From contig NZ_AUAA01000001.1 in assembly GCF_000428485.1 (NCBI RefSeq), positions 62,001 through 126,000 on the forward strand: a DNA stretch of 64,000 nt, written 5' to 3'. The translations under genes were made by a program, and so were the position numbers. This document shows, piece by piece, positions 26,879 to 36,578 of this stretch. This stretch comes from Epilithonimonas tenax DSM 16811 (GTDB lineage Bacteria; Bacteroidota; Bacteroidia; Flavobacteriales; Weeksellaceae). The stretch's first letter is position 1. The number at the start of each line of letters is the position of its first letter. Below the pieces are notes generated by a model. That model was not told the DNA's origin. It ran no database searches and saw only the letters and a list, made by a program, of their open reading frames with translations.

Positions 26879-27397
26879 CTAATAATTCTCTTTTTTAATT
26901 TCAAAAACTACATTCAATCGTTCTGGTTCGTAAGCATACGCCACATTCACTTCATTTGTTTTTTTTGCACCCAGTTTTTCCATGGCTTTTTGCGAACGGA
27001 TGTTGTCTTTGCCAACGTGGAAATTCACTTGATCTAAGAATTGAAAGATGTAATCCAGCATTAGTTTTTTGACTTGAGGATTCAGTTTGGAACCCCAGAA
27101 TTTGGTTCCGTAAAAAGTATAACCAATGAAGATGGAATTGTCTTCCGGATTGTAATCATAAAACCTGGTACTTCCCACGATTTCATCAGATTTTAGATTA
27201 ATGATTTTGAAAGCGCCACCACTTTCCATCGCACCCAGAAAAAAATTCGCGAAGACTTCCTTTTTGTAACGGTCTCTGTTAGGATGCTGTTCCCAAACCA
27301 AAGGATCTGATGCGACGGAAAATAAAGCTTCAAAATCATTTTGATCCAAAGGACTAAGCTTTACTTTTTCGTTTTCGAGAGTGGGCTGAAGGTTCAT
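26879..27397 (-). CDS. GNAT-family N-acetyltransferase (RimJ/RimL type)
   Basis: 172 aa, cytosolic. Recognised by KLSPLDQNDFEALFSVASDP at the start, the GSTRFYDYNP strand, GYTFYGTKFWGS in the acetyl-CoA region, and a late VGKDNIRSQKAMEKLGAKK motif (near 134-152), all typical of ribosomal-protein-alanine-acetyltransferase-like GNATs. Substrate unknown. The start codon lies two bases from a GGTTGAT tandem array, so the array is part of its 5' leader. Confidence 0.82.
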   Translation of the reverse strand: MNLQPTLENEKVKLSPLDQNDFEALFSVASDPLVWEQHPNRDRYKKEVFANFFLGAMESGGAFKIINLKSDEIVGSTRFYDYNPEDNSIFIGYTFYGTKFWGSKLNPQVKKLMLDYIFQFLDQVNFHVGKDNIRSQKAMEKLGAKKTNEVNVAYAYEPERLNVVFEIKKENY

Positions 27398-27399
27398 TT

Positions 27400-27431
27400 G
27401 GTTGATGGTTGATGGTTGATGGTTGATGGTT
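27400..27431. repeat. 7-bp tandem repeat GGTTGAT x4
   Basis: Four exact copies of GGTTGAT plus a partial fifth, directly before the start codon of the minus-strand GNAT gene (read there as ATCAACC). Related degenerate runs occur near 15483 and 28530. Confidence 0.8.
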
Positions 27432-27472
27432 CAAAATTAGAAAATATTGAGTAACAAAGTTAAAATTTTGAA

Positions 27473-28516
27473 TTAAAAAAGTATCGCTTTCTCAAGTTCC
27501 AATAATTTCTGTTTTCGCCAGATTCCGCCGCCGTAACCGGTTAGAGTTCCGTTTGTTCCAATCACTCTGTGACAAGGGATAATGATGGATATTTTATTAA
27601 GTCCATTCGCATTGGCAACGGCTCTTACAGCTTTTGGATGCCCCAGAATATCGGCTTGTTGCTGATAACTTCTGGTTGTTCCATAAGGAATTGTTCTGAG
27701 AATCTCCCAAACGCTCTTCTGAAAATCTGTTCCAACCGGCGCAAGAGGAACGGTAAACGCCAGTCTTGTCCCTTCAAAATATTCACTTAATTCTTGTTCC
27801 AGAGTTTTGAAATGCCGATTATCACCCAGAATTATATTGGCTTTGAAATATTTTGAAATGTCTTGTAATTCTTTTGAAAGTGATTTTCTGTCAGAATATT
27901 CCAGCAAACAAACTCCTTCGGCATTGGCACAGGCAATCATCTGTCCTAGAGGTGTTTCGATTCTTTTGAGATCAACTATGGTCTCAAGTTTTGAATTTTT
28001 CGGAGATGTACCGATGATCGATTTGAAACTTTCGTTAAAACCACTCAGGCTTCCGTATCCGTTTCCCAGAGCAACATCCATCACATTCTCGCCCTGTTGA
28101 AGTTTCTTGAAGGCAGAATTGATCTTGAACATTCTTTGAAACGCGTGGAAAGTCATGCCGTGGTGTTTCAAAAACCAGCATTTTACTGTCGCAGGCTGCA
28201 ATCCGCGCTGTATCAGATCAAGATCTTTGAATTTAAGTTCCGGATTCAGAGACAATTCATTCATTAATTCCTGAATTTCAGATGGCGTTTCGTTAGGATT
28301 CTCCAATGGTTTACAAACTTTGCAAGGCCGATAACCTTTCAGGATCGCGTCTTTTGTATTCTCAAAAAACTCAACATTTTCGGGTTTCGGTTTTCTTGCG
28401 GTACAAGTTGGTCGGCAGAAGATGCCCGTGGTTGTTACGCCCATCCAAAAGACACCTTCAAACTCCGGATCTTTCTGGAACGAGGCCTGATACATCTGTT
28501 CAAAGCTAATATTCAT
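27473..28516 (-). CDS. ada: Ada: AraC-type activator fused to O6-methylguanine-DNA methyltransferase
   Basis: 347 aa. N-terminal Ada zinc domain has four cysteines, Cys34, Cys38, Cys65 and Cys68, each four lower than those recalled for E. coli Ada (38, 42, 69, 72). Cys34 should accept methyl groups from phosphotriesters. An AraC-like helix-turn-helix region follows (about 85-180), then the methyltransferase with VWEILRTIPYGTTRSYQQQA and the acceptor-cysteine motif IPCHRVIG near 315. All parts are intact, so it should repair alkylated DNA and act as its own methylation-activated regulator. The start is the ATG at 28516; the frame is open 11 codons further. Confidence 0.93.
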   Translation of the reverse strand: MNISFEQMYQASFQKDPEFEGVFWMGVTTTGIFCRPTCTARKPKPENVEFFENTKDAILKGYRPCKVCKPLENPNETPSEIQELMNELSLNPELKFKDLDLIQRGLQPATVKCWFLKHHGMTFHAFQRMFKINSAFKKLQQGENVMDVALGNGYGSLSGFNESFKSIIGTSPKNSKLETIVDLKRIETPLGQMIACANAEGVCLLEYSDRKSLSKELQDISKYFKANIILGDNRHFKTLEQELSEYFEGTRLAFTVPLAPVGTDFQKSVWEILRTIPYGTTRSYQQQADILGHPKAVRAVANANGLNKISIIIPCHRVIGTNGTLTGYGGGIWRKQKLLELEKAILF

Positions 28517-28656
28517 AATTGATAAATGATGGTTGATGAGTGATGACAAATTTAGCTGTTTTAGCAGCCAATCAACAACCGAAAAATGAACAGGTATTTT
28601 TTTATTAGATATTGCGGAAAAATATTAACTTCCAAAAACACAAAATCAACACTTAT

Positions 28657-30246
28657 ATGGATAAGAAAAAACTTCGGGAATCGATCTTCAGACATTTGGA
28701 CGGCATCGTGACAGCGCCCGTTATCTCGGCTTTATCAAAGAAAAATGTATTAGATTTCATCAATGATAATAAGCGTTTAGAGCTTACTGCTATCCATGAA
28801 AAATTCCCTTCCAACGAAGGTTATCTGAATGTGGCGTTGCGGGTTTTAGCATCTCAGGGCTTTTTGGAATATCATCTGGACAATACAGCAGATATTGTCA
28901 GAATCTCCACTAATTCTAAAACCGAAGAAGCTTTTTCTTATCAACATCTGTATTGTGATCTAGCCGAGTTTTTAGCCGATTCAAACGTCATCAATTCCAA
29001 AGAACTCACCGAAGAACTTTGTAAAAAATGGATTGGAATCTTTGAAAAATTCAGATCATTTTTAAGTGAAAATACAGATGAAAAATCAGTCAGATACCAA
29101 ATTCAAAAACACATCGAAGGCGCCTTAGTTGGTCCCATCATCATCAAACTGGGAATGAGCGGAATGTTTCACAAATACTTTATGGAAGCCAGTTTCAGTG
29201 CGGAAGAATTTCATAAAACCCCTCAATATTTTGAGATCATTCTTAATTACCTTTCAGAAATCGGTTGGTTTTCCAAAAAAGGACATCATTTTCAATTTAC
29301 AGAAACAGGTCTTTTCTTTGCAAGACGCGCCACAGCTTATGGCGTAACGGTTTCCTATCTTCCGATGTTTTCAAAACTGGATCAATTGATTTTTGGTAAA
29401 GCAGCTGAACTTCGGGAAATCGAAGATGGTGAAGATGAAATCCACGTGAACCGGGAAATGAATGTATGGGGAAGCGGAGGCGCACATCTGACTTATTTCA
29501 AAGTGATTGATGAATTCATTATCGATATTTTCAACCGACCAATTAATGAGCAACCAAAGGGAATTTTGGATATGGGTTGCGGAAATGGTGCGCTACTCCA
29601 GCATCTTTATGAAGTGATTGAAAGGCAGACTTTGCGGGGACAATTCCTAGAAGAACATCCTTTATTTTTGGTTGGCGCAGATTACAATCAAGCGGCATTG
29701 AAAGTGACAAGAGCCAATCTCATTAAAAATGATATTTGGGCAAAAGTGATTTGGGGCGACATTGGAAATCCGAAACAACTTGCCGAAGATTTGCAATCCG
29801 ATTACAATATCGAATTGGGAGATTTGCTGAATATCAGAACTTTCCTCGACCACAACAGGATTTGGGAAGATGTTTTGGAAACCAACAGCCAAAGAATCAG
29901 CACTTCAACTGGCGCATTTGCGTTTCGTGGAAAACGATTGTCCAACGCATGTGTGGAAGAAAATCTTTTGAATCATCTCAAGAAATGGACACCTTATGTC
30001 GAAAAATTCGGATTACTCTTGATAGAGCTTCACACACTTTCGCCAGAAATCACTTCAAAAAATCTTGGTTTGACGGCTTCAACTGCTTACGACGCCACAC
30101 ACGGATTTTCTGACCAATACATTCTGGAAGTGGATGTTTTTCACAGGATTTGCAAAGAATCCGGTTTGGAACCGGACATTAATCTGTTCAAGAAATTCCC
30201 GGATTCTGAGTTGGCCACTGTGAGTATCAATCTTTTGAAAAAGTAA
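28657..30246 (+). CDS. SAM-dependent methyltransferase, AprA-MT2/polyketide-associated type
   Basis: 529 aa, cytosolic. Residues about 1-270 are helical winged-helix-like modules (repeated FRHLDGIVTAPVISAL / HIEGALVGPIIIKLG patterns), followed by a class I methyltransferase domain with motif I LDMGCGNGALL (near 307) and VGADYNQAALKVTRANL (near 345). The large helical N-terminus plus methyltransferase resembles AprA MT2-like and O-methyltransferase proteins. No biosynthetic neighbours are present, so the substrate is open. ATG 28657 is chosen; an upstream TTG would only add a non-conserved extension. Confidence 0.75.
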   Translation: MDKKKLRESIFRHLDGIVTAPVISALSKKNVLDFINDNKRLELTAIHEKFPSNEGYLNVALRVLASQGFLEYHLDNTADIVRISTNSKTEEAFSYQHLYCDLAEFLADSNVINSKELTEELCKKWIGIFEKFRSFLSENTDEKSVRYQIQKHIEGALVGPIIIKLGMSGMFHKYFMEASFSAEEFHKTPQYFEIILNYLSEIGWFSKKGHHFQFTETGLFFARRATAYGVTVSYLPMFSKLDQLIFGKAAELREIEDGEDEIHVNREMNVWGSGGAHLTYFKVIDEFIIDIFNRPINEQPKGILDMGCGNGALLQHLYEVIERQTLRGQFLEEHPLFLVGADYNQAALKVTRANLIKNDIWAKVIWGDIGNPKQLAEDLQSDYNIELGDLLNIRTFLDHNRIWEDVLETNSQRISTSTGAFAFRGKRLSNACVEENLLNHLKKWTPYVEKFGLLLIELHTLSPEITSKNLGLTASTAYDATHGFSDQYILEVDVFHRICKESGLEPDINLFKKFPDSELATVSINLLKK

Positions 30247-30254
30247 TATCCTGA

Positions 30255-30283
30255 AAAACCTCATCAGATTTGATGAGGTTTTT
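30255..30283 (+). terminator. Intrinsic terminator after methyltransferase gene
   Basis: Stem AAAACCTCATCA / TGATGAGGTTTT with a four-base loop and T tail. Confidence 0.85.
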
Positions 30284-30297
30284 ATGTATTCCAAAGC

Positions 30298-30600
30298 TTA
30301 TTTTATGCTTTTGACAGTTATCATCCCTTTGTTTTCGTGGTACATCTTACACAAAATCTTGTCCTTTCTTTCTGTACATTCTTCTGTATCATCGTAAACT
30401 ACTGATACTTTATCGCCGTCTTTTTTCTGTGCTAAGATATGGGCGTTACAAACCAGATAATCTTCATTTTCTGCCACTCGCACGTAAGTTCCGGTACAAT
30501 CTCTTACAATGGTTCCCGTCTGTAATCTGTCGTGAACAGCTTTGCAGGATAAAAATGATAATGCGGAAATGGCTAGAATTAAAATGTTTGCTGCTTTCAT
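30298..30600 (-). CDS. Small putative lipoprotein
   Basis: 100 aa. Signal peptide with lipobox LSFLSC, lipid-attached Cys at residue 19. The mature part has five cysteines (CTGTY, CNAHI, CTERK, CKMYH plus the lipid Cys) that may form disulfides. No family recognised. The ATG at 30600 is chosen because the signal peptide begins there; the frame is open 15 codons further upstream. It lies between two terminators, so it is monocistronic. Confidence 0.6.
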   Translation of the reverse strand: MKAANILILAISALSFLSCKAVHDRLQTGTIVRDCTGTYVRVAENEDYLVCNAHILAQKKDGDKVSVVYDDTEECTERKDKILCKMYHENKGMITVKSIK

Positions 30601-30632
30601 AACTTGATATCTATTGTGAATTAAAGATATAA

Positions 30633-30664
30633 AATAAAAACGCATCCTAAAATTAAGATGCGTT
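30633..30664 (-). terminator. Intrinsic terminator of carB
   Basis: Stem AACGCATC / GATGCGTT (30639-30646, 30657-30664). On the minus strand it is followed by TTTTTATTTTAT. Confidence 0.75.
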
Positions 30665-30685
30665 CACTTTTATTTATTTTGGAAA

Positions 30686-33600
30686 TTACATCGCTTCCAT
30701 CTTAAAAGTCATACTTTCTATCACTTTCAAAATTGCTTCGACCGTGTCCATTGAGGTCAGACAAGGAACGCCGTTTTCTACGCTCATTCTTCTGATCTGG
30801 AAACCGTCTCTTTCTGCTTGCTTTCCCTTGGTAGTCGTGTTCACCACATATTGAACTTTTCCTTTTTGGATCAGATCGATCAGATTGACACTTTCTTCTC
30901 CTATTTTGTAACCAATTTTGGTCGGGATTCCTTTTTCTTCGAAATACTTCGCAGTTCCTTCCGTTGCCCAGATTCTGAAACCAATGGTATGGAATCTTCT
31001 GGCGATCTCAGCCGCTTCTTCTTTGTCCTGGTCTGCAACAGTGAATAAGATAGAACCGTGCGTCGGCACTTTTCTTCCTGCGCCGATCAGGCCTTTGTAC
31101 AAAGCTTTTTCGAAAGTGGAATCTTTCCCCATCACTTCGCCCGTCGATTTCATTTCAGGACCTAGCTGGATGTCTACTTTCGTCAGTTTGCTGAAAGAGA
31201 AAACCGGAACTTTCACGAAAATGCCTTCTTTGTTTGGAATTAATCCTGATGTGTAACCAAGATCTTTCAGTTTTGCGCCGAGGATTGCTTTGGTTGCAAG
31301 ATTCGCCATTGGAACATCCGTGATTTTGGATAAGAAAGGAACGGTTCTGGACGAACGCGGATTCACTTCTATCACAAAAACTTCGCCTTTGGAAATAACA
31401 TATTGGATATTCATTAATCCTATCACATTCAATCCTTTAGCCAATCTTATTGTGTAATCCTCCAAAGTTTTGATTTGAATTTCCGTCAGATTTTGTGGCG
31501 GATACACTGCGATAGAATCTCCGGAATGGACACCAGCTCTTTCGATATGTTCCATAATTCCAGGAATGACAACCGTTTCGCCATCACAAATTGCATCCAC
31601 TTCTACTTCCTGACCAGTCAGATATCGGTCGATCAAAACCGGCTGATCCGGGCTGGCTTCTACCGCATTTTCCATATAATAAGCGAGTTCCTTTTCGGTG
31701 TAAACAATTTCCATTGCTCTTCCGCCCAAAACATAACTTGGACGAACCAAAACCGGATAACCAATTTCGTTGGCAATCACAATCGCTTCTTCTTTTGAAG
31801 TCGAAGTTTTCCCCAATGGTTGCGGAATCCCCAGTTCCTGAAGTGCTTTCTCAAATTTATCTCTGTTTTCAGCTCTATCCAAATCTTCGAGTGAAGTTCC
31901 CAAGATTTGAACGCCGTGTGCTGCTAATTTATCTGCTAAATTAATGGCTGTCTGTCCTCCAAACTGAACCACAACGCCTTTTGGTTTTTCGAGTTCAATG
32001 ATGTTCATCACGTCTTCCTCTGCCAAAGGTTCGAAGTATAATTTGTCCGCAATCGAGAAGTCTGTGGAAACCGTTTCAGGATTATTATTGATGATAATCG
32101 CCTCGTAACCCATCTGTTGGATTGCCCAAACCGAATGAACCGTTGCATAATCGAACTCAACACCCTGACCGATTCTGATTGGACCTGAACCTAGAACGAT
32201 GATTTTTTCCTTGTCAGAAACCACGCTTTCATTTTCCTCTTCGTAAGTTCCGTAGAAATAAGGCGTTTCAGATTCAAATTCTGCGGCGCAAGTGTCCACC
32301 ATTTTGTAAACTGGCATCACGCCGTTTTCTTTTCTAAAATTGAAAACTTCACGTTGAGTCGTTTCCCAAAGATGAGCGATATTCAAGTCTGCAAAACCTA
32401 ATTTCTTAGCTTCAATTAGCGTTTCTTTATCGAATTTATTATCAGCTATTGTCTTTTCGAAATCAATTAATTTTTTGATTTTCCAGATGAAGAATTTATC
32501 GATTTTGCTCCATTCCACAATTTGTTCCCAATCATAACCTCTTCGTAAAGCGTCTCCGATAATGAACAATCTTTCGTCATCACAAACCCGGATTCTTCTT
32601 TCAATTTCCTCGTCTGTAAGTGCCAAAGCTTGTTTTGTCTTTAATCCCAAATGACGAAGTCCGGTTTCTAGAGAACGAATCGCTTTGTGCAAAGACTCTT
32701 CGAAGTTTCTTCCGATGGCCATTACTTCGCCTGTAGCTTTCATTTGCGTTGACAATCTTCTGTCAGCCGTTTCAAACTTATCGAAAGGGAATCTTGGGAA
32801 CTTGGTCACCACATAATCTAAAGCTGGCTCGAAACAAGCGTAAGAAGTTCCGGTTACAGGATTTTTGATTTCGTCAAGGGTCAATCCAACGGCAATTTTC
32901 GCTGCAATCTTCGCAATCGGATACCCCGTTGCTTTACTCGCCAAAGCCGATGAACGCGAAACTCTCGGATTTACTTCAATGATATAATATTGGTAAGAAT
33001 GCGGGTCGAGAGCGAGCTGAACGTTACAGCCACCTTCGATCCCTAAAGCCCGGATTATTTTGAGTGATGCATTTCTCAGCATCTGATATTCTCTGTCAGA
33101 AAGTGTCTGCGAAGGAGCCACCACGATGGAATCTCCCGTGTGAACACCAACCGGATCGATGTTTTCCATATTACAAACCACGATGGCGTTGTCGTTTTTG
33201 TCACGCATCACTTCATATTCTATCTCTTTGAAACCTGCGATGGATTTCTCAATCAGACATTGCGTCACTGGAGAATACTTCAATCCCAATTCGGCAATTT
33301 CACGAAGTTCAGGTTCTGTGGCAGCTATTCCGCCCCCTGTTCCACCCATTGTAAAAGCGGGACGAACAATCACCGGATAACCGATTCTGTCAGCAAAAGC
33401 GACCGCGCCTTCAACGGTCGTTACGATGTCGGAATCTGGAACCGGCTCGTTCAATTCGTGCATCAATTCACGGAAAAGGTCTCTGTCTTCAGCTTGGTTG
33501 ATGGCGTCTAATTTGGTTCCTAAAACTTCAACTTTACATTCCTCCAGAATTCCGGATTTCTGTAATTCTACCGCCATATTAAGTCCGGTTTGTCCACCTA

Positions 33601-33865
33601 ACGTTGGCAGCAAAGCATCCGGACGTTCTTTTCTGATGATTCTGGAAACAAATTCCAGAGAAATCGGTTCGATATAAACTTTGTCGGCAATCTCCTTGTC
33701 GGTCATTATCGTCGCCGGATTGGAATTGATAAGAATCACGCTGTAACCTTCCTCTCTCAAGGAAAGACAAGCCTGTGTTCCCGAATAATCAAATTCCGCA
33801 GCCTGGCCAATGATGATGGGACCTGAGCCGATTACTAAAATTGTTTTTATGTCTGTTCTTTTCAT
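30686..33865 (-). CDS. carB: Carbamoyl-phosphate synthase large subunit
   Basis: 1059 aa, full length. Two homologous ATP-grasp halves are visible: [17 protein letters not shown] (near 13) with [14 protein letters not shown], and [16 protein letters not shown] (near 556) with [20 protein letters not shown]-terminal MGS-like allosteric domain (about 930-1059) follows. The enzyme makes carbamoyl phosphate from glutamine-derived ammonia, bicarbonate and 2 ATP, for PyrB and for the arginine-pathway carbamoyltransferase, both encoded nearby. It is downstream of carA with a small four-helix gene in between. Confidence 0.97.
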   Translation of the reverse strand: MKRTDIKTILVIGSGPIIIGQAAEFDYSGTQACLSLREEGYSVILINSNPATIMTDKEIADKVYIEPISLEFVSRIIRKERPDALLPTLGGQTGLNMAVELQKSGILEECKVEVLGTKLDAINQAEDRDLFRELMHELNEPVPDSDIVTTVEGAVAFADRIGYPVIVRPAFTMGGTGGGIAATEPELREIAELGLKYSPVTQCLIEKSIAGFKEIEYEVMRDKNDNAIVVCNMENIDPVGVHTGDSIVVAPSQTLSDREYQMLRNASLKIIRALGIEGGCNVQLALDPHSYQYYIIEVNPRVSRSSALASKATGYPIAKIAAKIAVGLTLDEIKNPVTGTSYACFEPALDYVVTKFPRFPFDKFETADRRLSTQMKATGEVMAIGRNFEESLHKAIRSLETGLRHLGLKTKQALALTDEEIERRIRVCDDERLFIIGDALRRGYDWEQIVEWSKIDKFFIWKIKKLIDFEKTIADNKFDKETLIEAKKLGFADLNIAHLWETTQREVFNFRKENGVMPVYKMVDTCAAEFESETPYFYGTYEEENESVVSDKEKIIVLGSGPIRIGQGVEFDYATVHSVWAIQQMGYEAIIINNNPETVSTDFSIADKLYFEPLAEEDVMNIIELEKPKGVVVQFGGQTAINLADKLAAHGVQILGTSLEDLDRAENRDKFEKALQELGIPQPLGKTSTSKEEAIVIANEIGYPVLVRPSYVLGGRAMEIVYTEKELAYYMENAVEASPDQPVLIDRYLTGQEVEVDAICDGETVVIPGIMEHIERAGVHSGDSIAVYPPQNLTEIQIKTLEDYTIRLAKGLNVIGLMNIQYVISKGEVFVIEVNPRSSRTVPFLSKITDVPMANLATKAILGAKLKDLGYTSGLIPNKEGIFVKVPVFSFSKLTKVDIQLGPEMKSTGEVMGKDSTFEKALYKGLIGAGRKVPTHGSILFTVADQDKEEAAEIARRFHTIGFRIWATEGTAKYFEEKGIPTKIGYKIGEESVNLIDLIQKGKVQYVVNTTTKGKQAERDGFQIRRMSVENGVPCLTSMDTVEAILKVIESMTFKMEAM

Positions 33866-33908
33866 TTTAACTAATATAACAATGTATAAATTTAACAGTG
33901 TAACAATG

Positions 33909-34271
33909 TTACGAGCCGTTTTCTTTTGATAGACTTGTACTTAATATTTTATAAATTATTTTTCCTATTTCAATTATTTGCAATTCCAAATTTTCATCAA
34001 AAGGATAATTAGGAGAATGTTTACAGAGATATAGCCAGTATTTTGTTTCTTCAAGTTCTTTCGCTGCAATTTTTATTTTATGAATAAAATCTTTTTTGCT
34101 GTACGGATTTTGTGCTTCAAAAGAATTAGCACCGATACTAGTTCCTGAACGCAACAATTGTTTGGCGATTACATATTTCTTTTTCTCTACCAAAAGTTCA
34201 CAATAATCAATAATATCTAATGAAAATTTTACTGTTTTTGTGATTAAAGGATTATTCTCAAAATTTATCAT
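33909..34271 (-). CDS. Four-helix bundle protein (S23 / 23S rRNA intervening-sequence family)
   Basis: 120 aa, cytosolic. [43 protein letters not shown] (in pieces, near 41-80) is the conserved core of the family first noticed in 23S rRNA intervening sequences. Here the gene sits between carA and carB, with 28 bases to carA and 43 to carB, all on one strand, so it is probably co-transcribed. The family forms pentameric bundles; its function is unknown. Its presence splits a normally contiguous carAB pair. Confidence 0.85.
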   Translation of the reverse strand: MINFENNPLITKTVKFSLDIIDYCELLVEKKKYVIAKQLLRSGTSIGANSFEAQNPYSKKDFIHKIKIAAKELEETKYWLYLCKHSPNYPFDENLELQIIEIGKIIYKILSTSLSKENGS

Positions 34272-34299
34272 TTGAGTAATTTATTGAATTGATTAATTG

Positions 34300-35382
34300 T
34301 TAAACTGTTACATTCTTAAATTGATACATTAAATCTATAAAATCATCAAACAAATAATTCGCATCCTCTGGTCCTGGACTTGCCTCAGGGTGGTATTGAA
34401 CTGAGAAACAAGGATGGATTTTGTGTTTCAAACCTTCGTTGGTTCTGTCGTTCAATGCGATGTGTGTTTCTATTAAATCTGTGTCTTTCAATGATTCCTG
34501 GTCGATGGCGTAACCGTGATTCTGAGAAGTTATGGCCACTTTATTTTTTTCTAAATCCAAAACCGGGTGATTCCCACCTCTGTGACCGAATTTCAGTTTG
34601 TAAGTTTTTGCGCCACAAGCCAAACCAATCAATTGATGACCCAAACAAATCCCAAAAATCGGTACTTTTCCGAGCAATCCATTAATTAATTCTGATGCAC
34701 CTTTCACATCTTCCGGGTCGCCGGGACCGTTGGAAAGCATGATGCCGTCTGGGTCCATCAATAAAATCTCTTCTGCAGTTGTATCCTGAGAAACCACGAT
34801 GATGTCGCAATTTCTTTGAGATAATTCGCGGATGATTCCCAACTTGGAACCGAAATCGACCAACACCACTTTGAAGCCTCTTCCCGGACTTGCGTAAGCG
34901 GTTTTTGTGGAAACCTGTTCTACTTGGTTAATAGGAAAATTGGTTACTTTCAATTCTTCAACCACAGAATTTTCGTCCGTTTCTGCGTTTACGATTTTTC
35001 CTTTTACAACCCCTTTGTTACGAAGGATTCTGGTCAATCTTCTGGTATCGATTCCTGAAATTCCTGATAGATTTTTCTTGATAAAAAATTCGTCCAAAGT
35101 CATTTGAGTTCGGAAATTGGAAGGCAAGTCGCATAATTCTTTGACGATTAAACCTTTGATTGCAGGTTCGATGCTTTCGTAATCGTCGCGGTTGATGCCG
35201 TAATTTCCTATCAAAGGATAGGTCATACAAACGATTTGTCCGCAATAACTTGGGTCGGAAATCAGTTCCTGATAACCCGTCATTCCTGTGTTGAAAACCA
35301 CTTCACCTGCAGTTTCCTGTTCTGCTCCGAATCCTACGCCATTGAATACTTCTCCGGATTCTAAAATTAATTTCTTTTTCAT
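34300..35382 (-). CDS. carA: Carbamoyl-phosphate synthase small subunit
   Basis: 360 aa. N-terminal CPSase_sm domain (LESGEVFNGVGFGAE, GVVFNTGMTGYQE-like motif near 30) and C-terminal class I glutaminase with nucleophile cysteine in FGICLGHQLIGLA (near 245) and the His/Glu pair in VQYHPEASPGPED (near 330). It supplies ammonia to CarB. It is separated from pyrB by a terminator, so carA-carB is likely its own transcript. Confidence 0.96.
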   Translation of the reverse strand: MKKKLILESGEVFNGVGFGAEQETAGEVVFNTGMTGYQELISDPSYCGQIVCMTYPLIGNYGINRDDYESIEPAIKGLIVKELCDLPSNFRTQMTLDEFFIKKNLSGISGIDTRRLTRILRNKGVVKGKIVNAETDENSVVEELKVTNFPINQVEQVSTKTAYASPGRGFKVVLVDFGSKLGIIRELSQRNCDIIVVSQDTTAEEILLMDPDGIMLSNGPGDPEDVKGASELINGLLGKVPIFGICLGHQLIGLACGAKTYKLKFGHRGGNHPVLDLEKNKVAITSQNHGYAIDQESLKDTDLIETHIALNDRTNEGLKHKIHPCFSVQYHPEASPGPEDANYLFDDFIDLMYQFKNVTV

Positions 35383-35405
35383 TTTACTTTTTATAGATTA
35401 AAGAA

Positions 35406-35453
35406 TTAAGATTTCTTGCGTCTTTTTTCTTTGTTCTTGTTTCTGTATTTCAT
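35406..35453 (-). other. Possible 15-residue basic leader peptide before carA
   Basis: ATG at 35453 opens MKYRNKNKEKRRKKS and a TAA, ending 24 bases before carA. The many Lys/Arg codons would suit an arginine-sensing leader, but the stretch is simply purine-rich and may be open by chance. Confidence 0.2.
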
Positions 35454-35461
35454 TTTTACTC

Positions 35462-35486
35462 AAAAAAAACACGCCCGAAAAGCGTG
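35462..35486 (-). terminator. Intrinsic terminator after pyrB
   Basis: Stem CACGC / GCGTG (35470-35474, 35482-35486). On the minus strand it is followed by eight T. It separates pyrB from carA. Confidence 0.75.
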
Positions 35487-35495
35487 AATTAATTT

Positions 35496-36398
35496 TTAAT
35501 TTTGGGAGTCGACAAACTCGAATCCTTTATTCTCAAGGTCGAATTTCAGAATCGCCATTCTTGCAAAAACGCCGTTCTGCATTTGTTTGAAAATTCTGGA
35601 CCTTTCACATTCTACCAATTCCGAATCTATTTCTACACCTCTATTGATTGGTGCCGGATGCATAATGATGGCACCTGGTTTCATTTTCTTTTCTCTTTCC
35701 TTAGTCAAACCGAATTTCTTCAGATAATCTTCGGATTTAAAATTGAAAGTTCTCTCGTGACGCTCGTGCTGAATTCTTAATAACATCAAAACATCCACTT
35801 CTTTCACCAAATCATCGAACTGCATATACGTTCCGTTGACCAACATTCCTTCGTCAAACCAGAATTCTGGGCCAGAGAAGTAGACTTTTGCGCCCATTCT
35901 TCTGAACAACCCTGCGCCTGAATTGGCCACGCGGCTGTGTTTCACATCACCTACAATTCCAATCTTCAAACCCGCAATCTTTCCGAATTCTTGAATGATG
36001 GTCAGCGCGTCCAAAAGTGCCTGTGAAGGATGACTTCCAACGCCGTCGCCTGCATTCACGATACTCAACTTAGCATCTTGAAGCTGATCGTAATATCTTT
36101 TTTCAGAATGTCTGATAACAGCCACTTCCACACCGATAGCTTCCAAAGTTTTGATCGTATCAAGCATCGTTTCGCCTTTTGCAATCGAACTTTTATCGAC
36201 TTCGAAATCAATCACCTGAAGTCCGAGTTTCTTCTCAGCCACTTCAAAGCTTGTTTTGGTTCTTGTACTATTCTCAAAAAAGAGGTTTGCGGCGAAAACA
36301 TCACCTTTAATTTTGCTGACTTTACCATCTGCAAACCTTTGTGCTTCCTGTAAAATTTTCTCTATACTCTCCGTAGAGACGCGTGCAAGCTTAATCAT
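35496..36398 (-). CDS. pyrB: Aspartate carbamoyltransferase catalytic subunit
   Basis: 300 aa. The carbamoyl-phosphate loop FFENSTRTKTSFE (near 41-53), the HPSQALLDALT motif (near 122) and MHPAPINRGVEI (near 254) identify the aspartate, not ornithine, enzyme. It carries out the committed step of UMP synthesis. No pyrI regulatory subunit follows; a terminator lies ten bases after the stop. The upstream leader has a promoter-like box, a 24-codon reading frame and an attenuator, suggesting control by UTP supply. Confidence 0.95.
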   Translation of the reverse strand: MIKLARVSTESIEKILQEAQRFADGKVSKIKGDVFAANLFFENSTRTKTSFEVAEKKLGLQVIDFEVDKSSIAKGETMLDTIKTLEAIGVEVAVIRHSEKRYYDQLQDAKLSIVNAGDGVGSHPSQALLDALTIIQEFGKIAGLKIGIVGDVKHSRVANSGAGLFRRMGAKVYFSGPEFWFDEGMLVNGTYMQFDDLVKEVDVLMLLRIQHERHERTFNFKSEDYLKKFGLTKEREKKMKPGAIIMHPAPINRGVEIDSELVECERSRIFKQMQNGVFARMAILKFDLENKGFEFVDSQN

Positions 36399-36415
36399 AT
36401 CTGAAATTTTTAAAT

Positions 36416-36444
36416 AAAAAAAACGAAGCCTAAAAGACTTCGTT
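36416..36444 (-). terminator. Attenuator hairpin in the pyrB leader
   Basis: On the minus strand: AACGAAG-TCTTTTAGG-CTTCGTT followed by a run of T, ending 17 bases before the pyrB ATG. The gene on the other side is divergent, so this cannot be the terminator of an upstream gene; it must act within the pyrB transcript. Confidence 0.75.
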
Positions 36445-36517
36445 AAATATAAAAAATATTGTTGTTGTCGGCAAATTTGCCAAACATTAATGTCGCTAAA
36501 TTCTGTACCAGATTCAT
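36443..36517 (-). CDS. Predicted pyrB leader peptide, 24 aa
   Basis: Small frame too short for routine calling: MNLVQNLATL, then MFGKFADNNNIFYI and TAA. The stop codon overlaps the first bases of the attenuator hairpin, and the last codons (AAT ATT TTT TAT ATT) are U-rich in mRNA. In E. coli pyrBI, a leader ribosome that keeps up with RNA polymerase paused in a U-rich tract prevents hairpin formation when UTP is low; the layout here is the same. The TATCTTTG box is only six bases before the ATG, so translation would start nearly leaderless, or at the internal ATG giving 14 aa. Confidence 0.5.
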   Translation of the reverse strand: MNLVQNLATLMFGKFADNNNIFYI

Positions 36518-36523
36518 TGGGTG

Positions 36524-36531
36524 CAAAGATA
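36524..36531 (-). promoter_or_regulatory. Candidate -7 promoter element TATCTTTG of pyrB
   Basis: Exact TAnnTTTG on the minus strand, about 125 bases before the pyrB ATG and just before the leader peptide. No clear -33 box. Confidence 0.5.
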
Positions 36532-36578
36532 CCAATATTTTCTATATGATGAAATCTTATTCATACTTTTTTTAATAG

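Noticed and set aside
27400-27431. CRISPR-like array
   Set aside because: The units are 7 bp and directly adjacent with no spacers; it is a simple tandem repeat.
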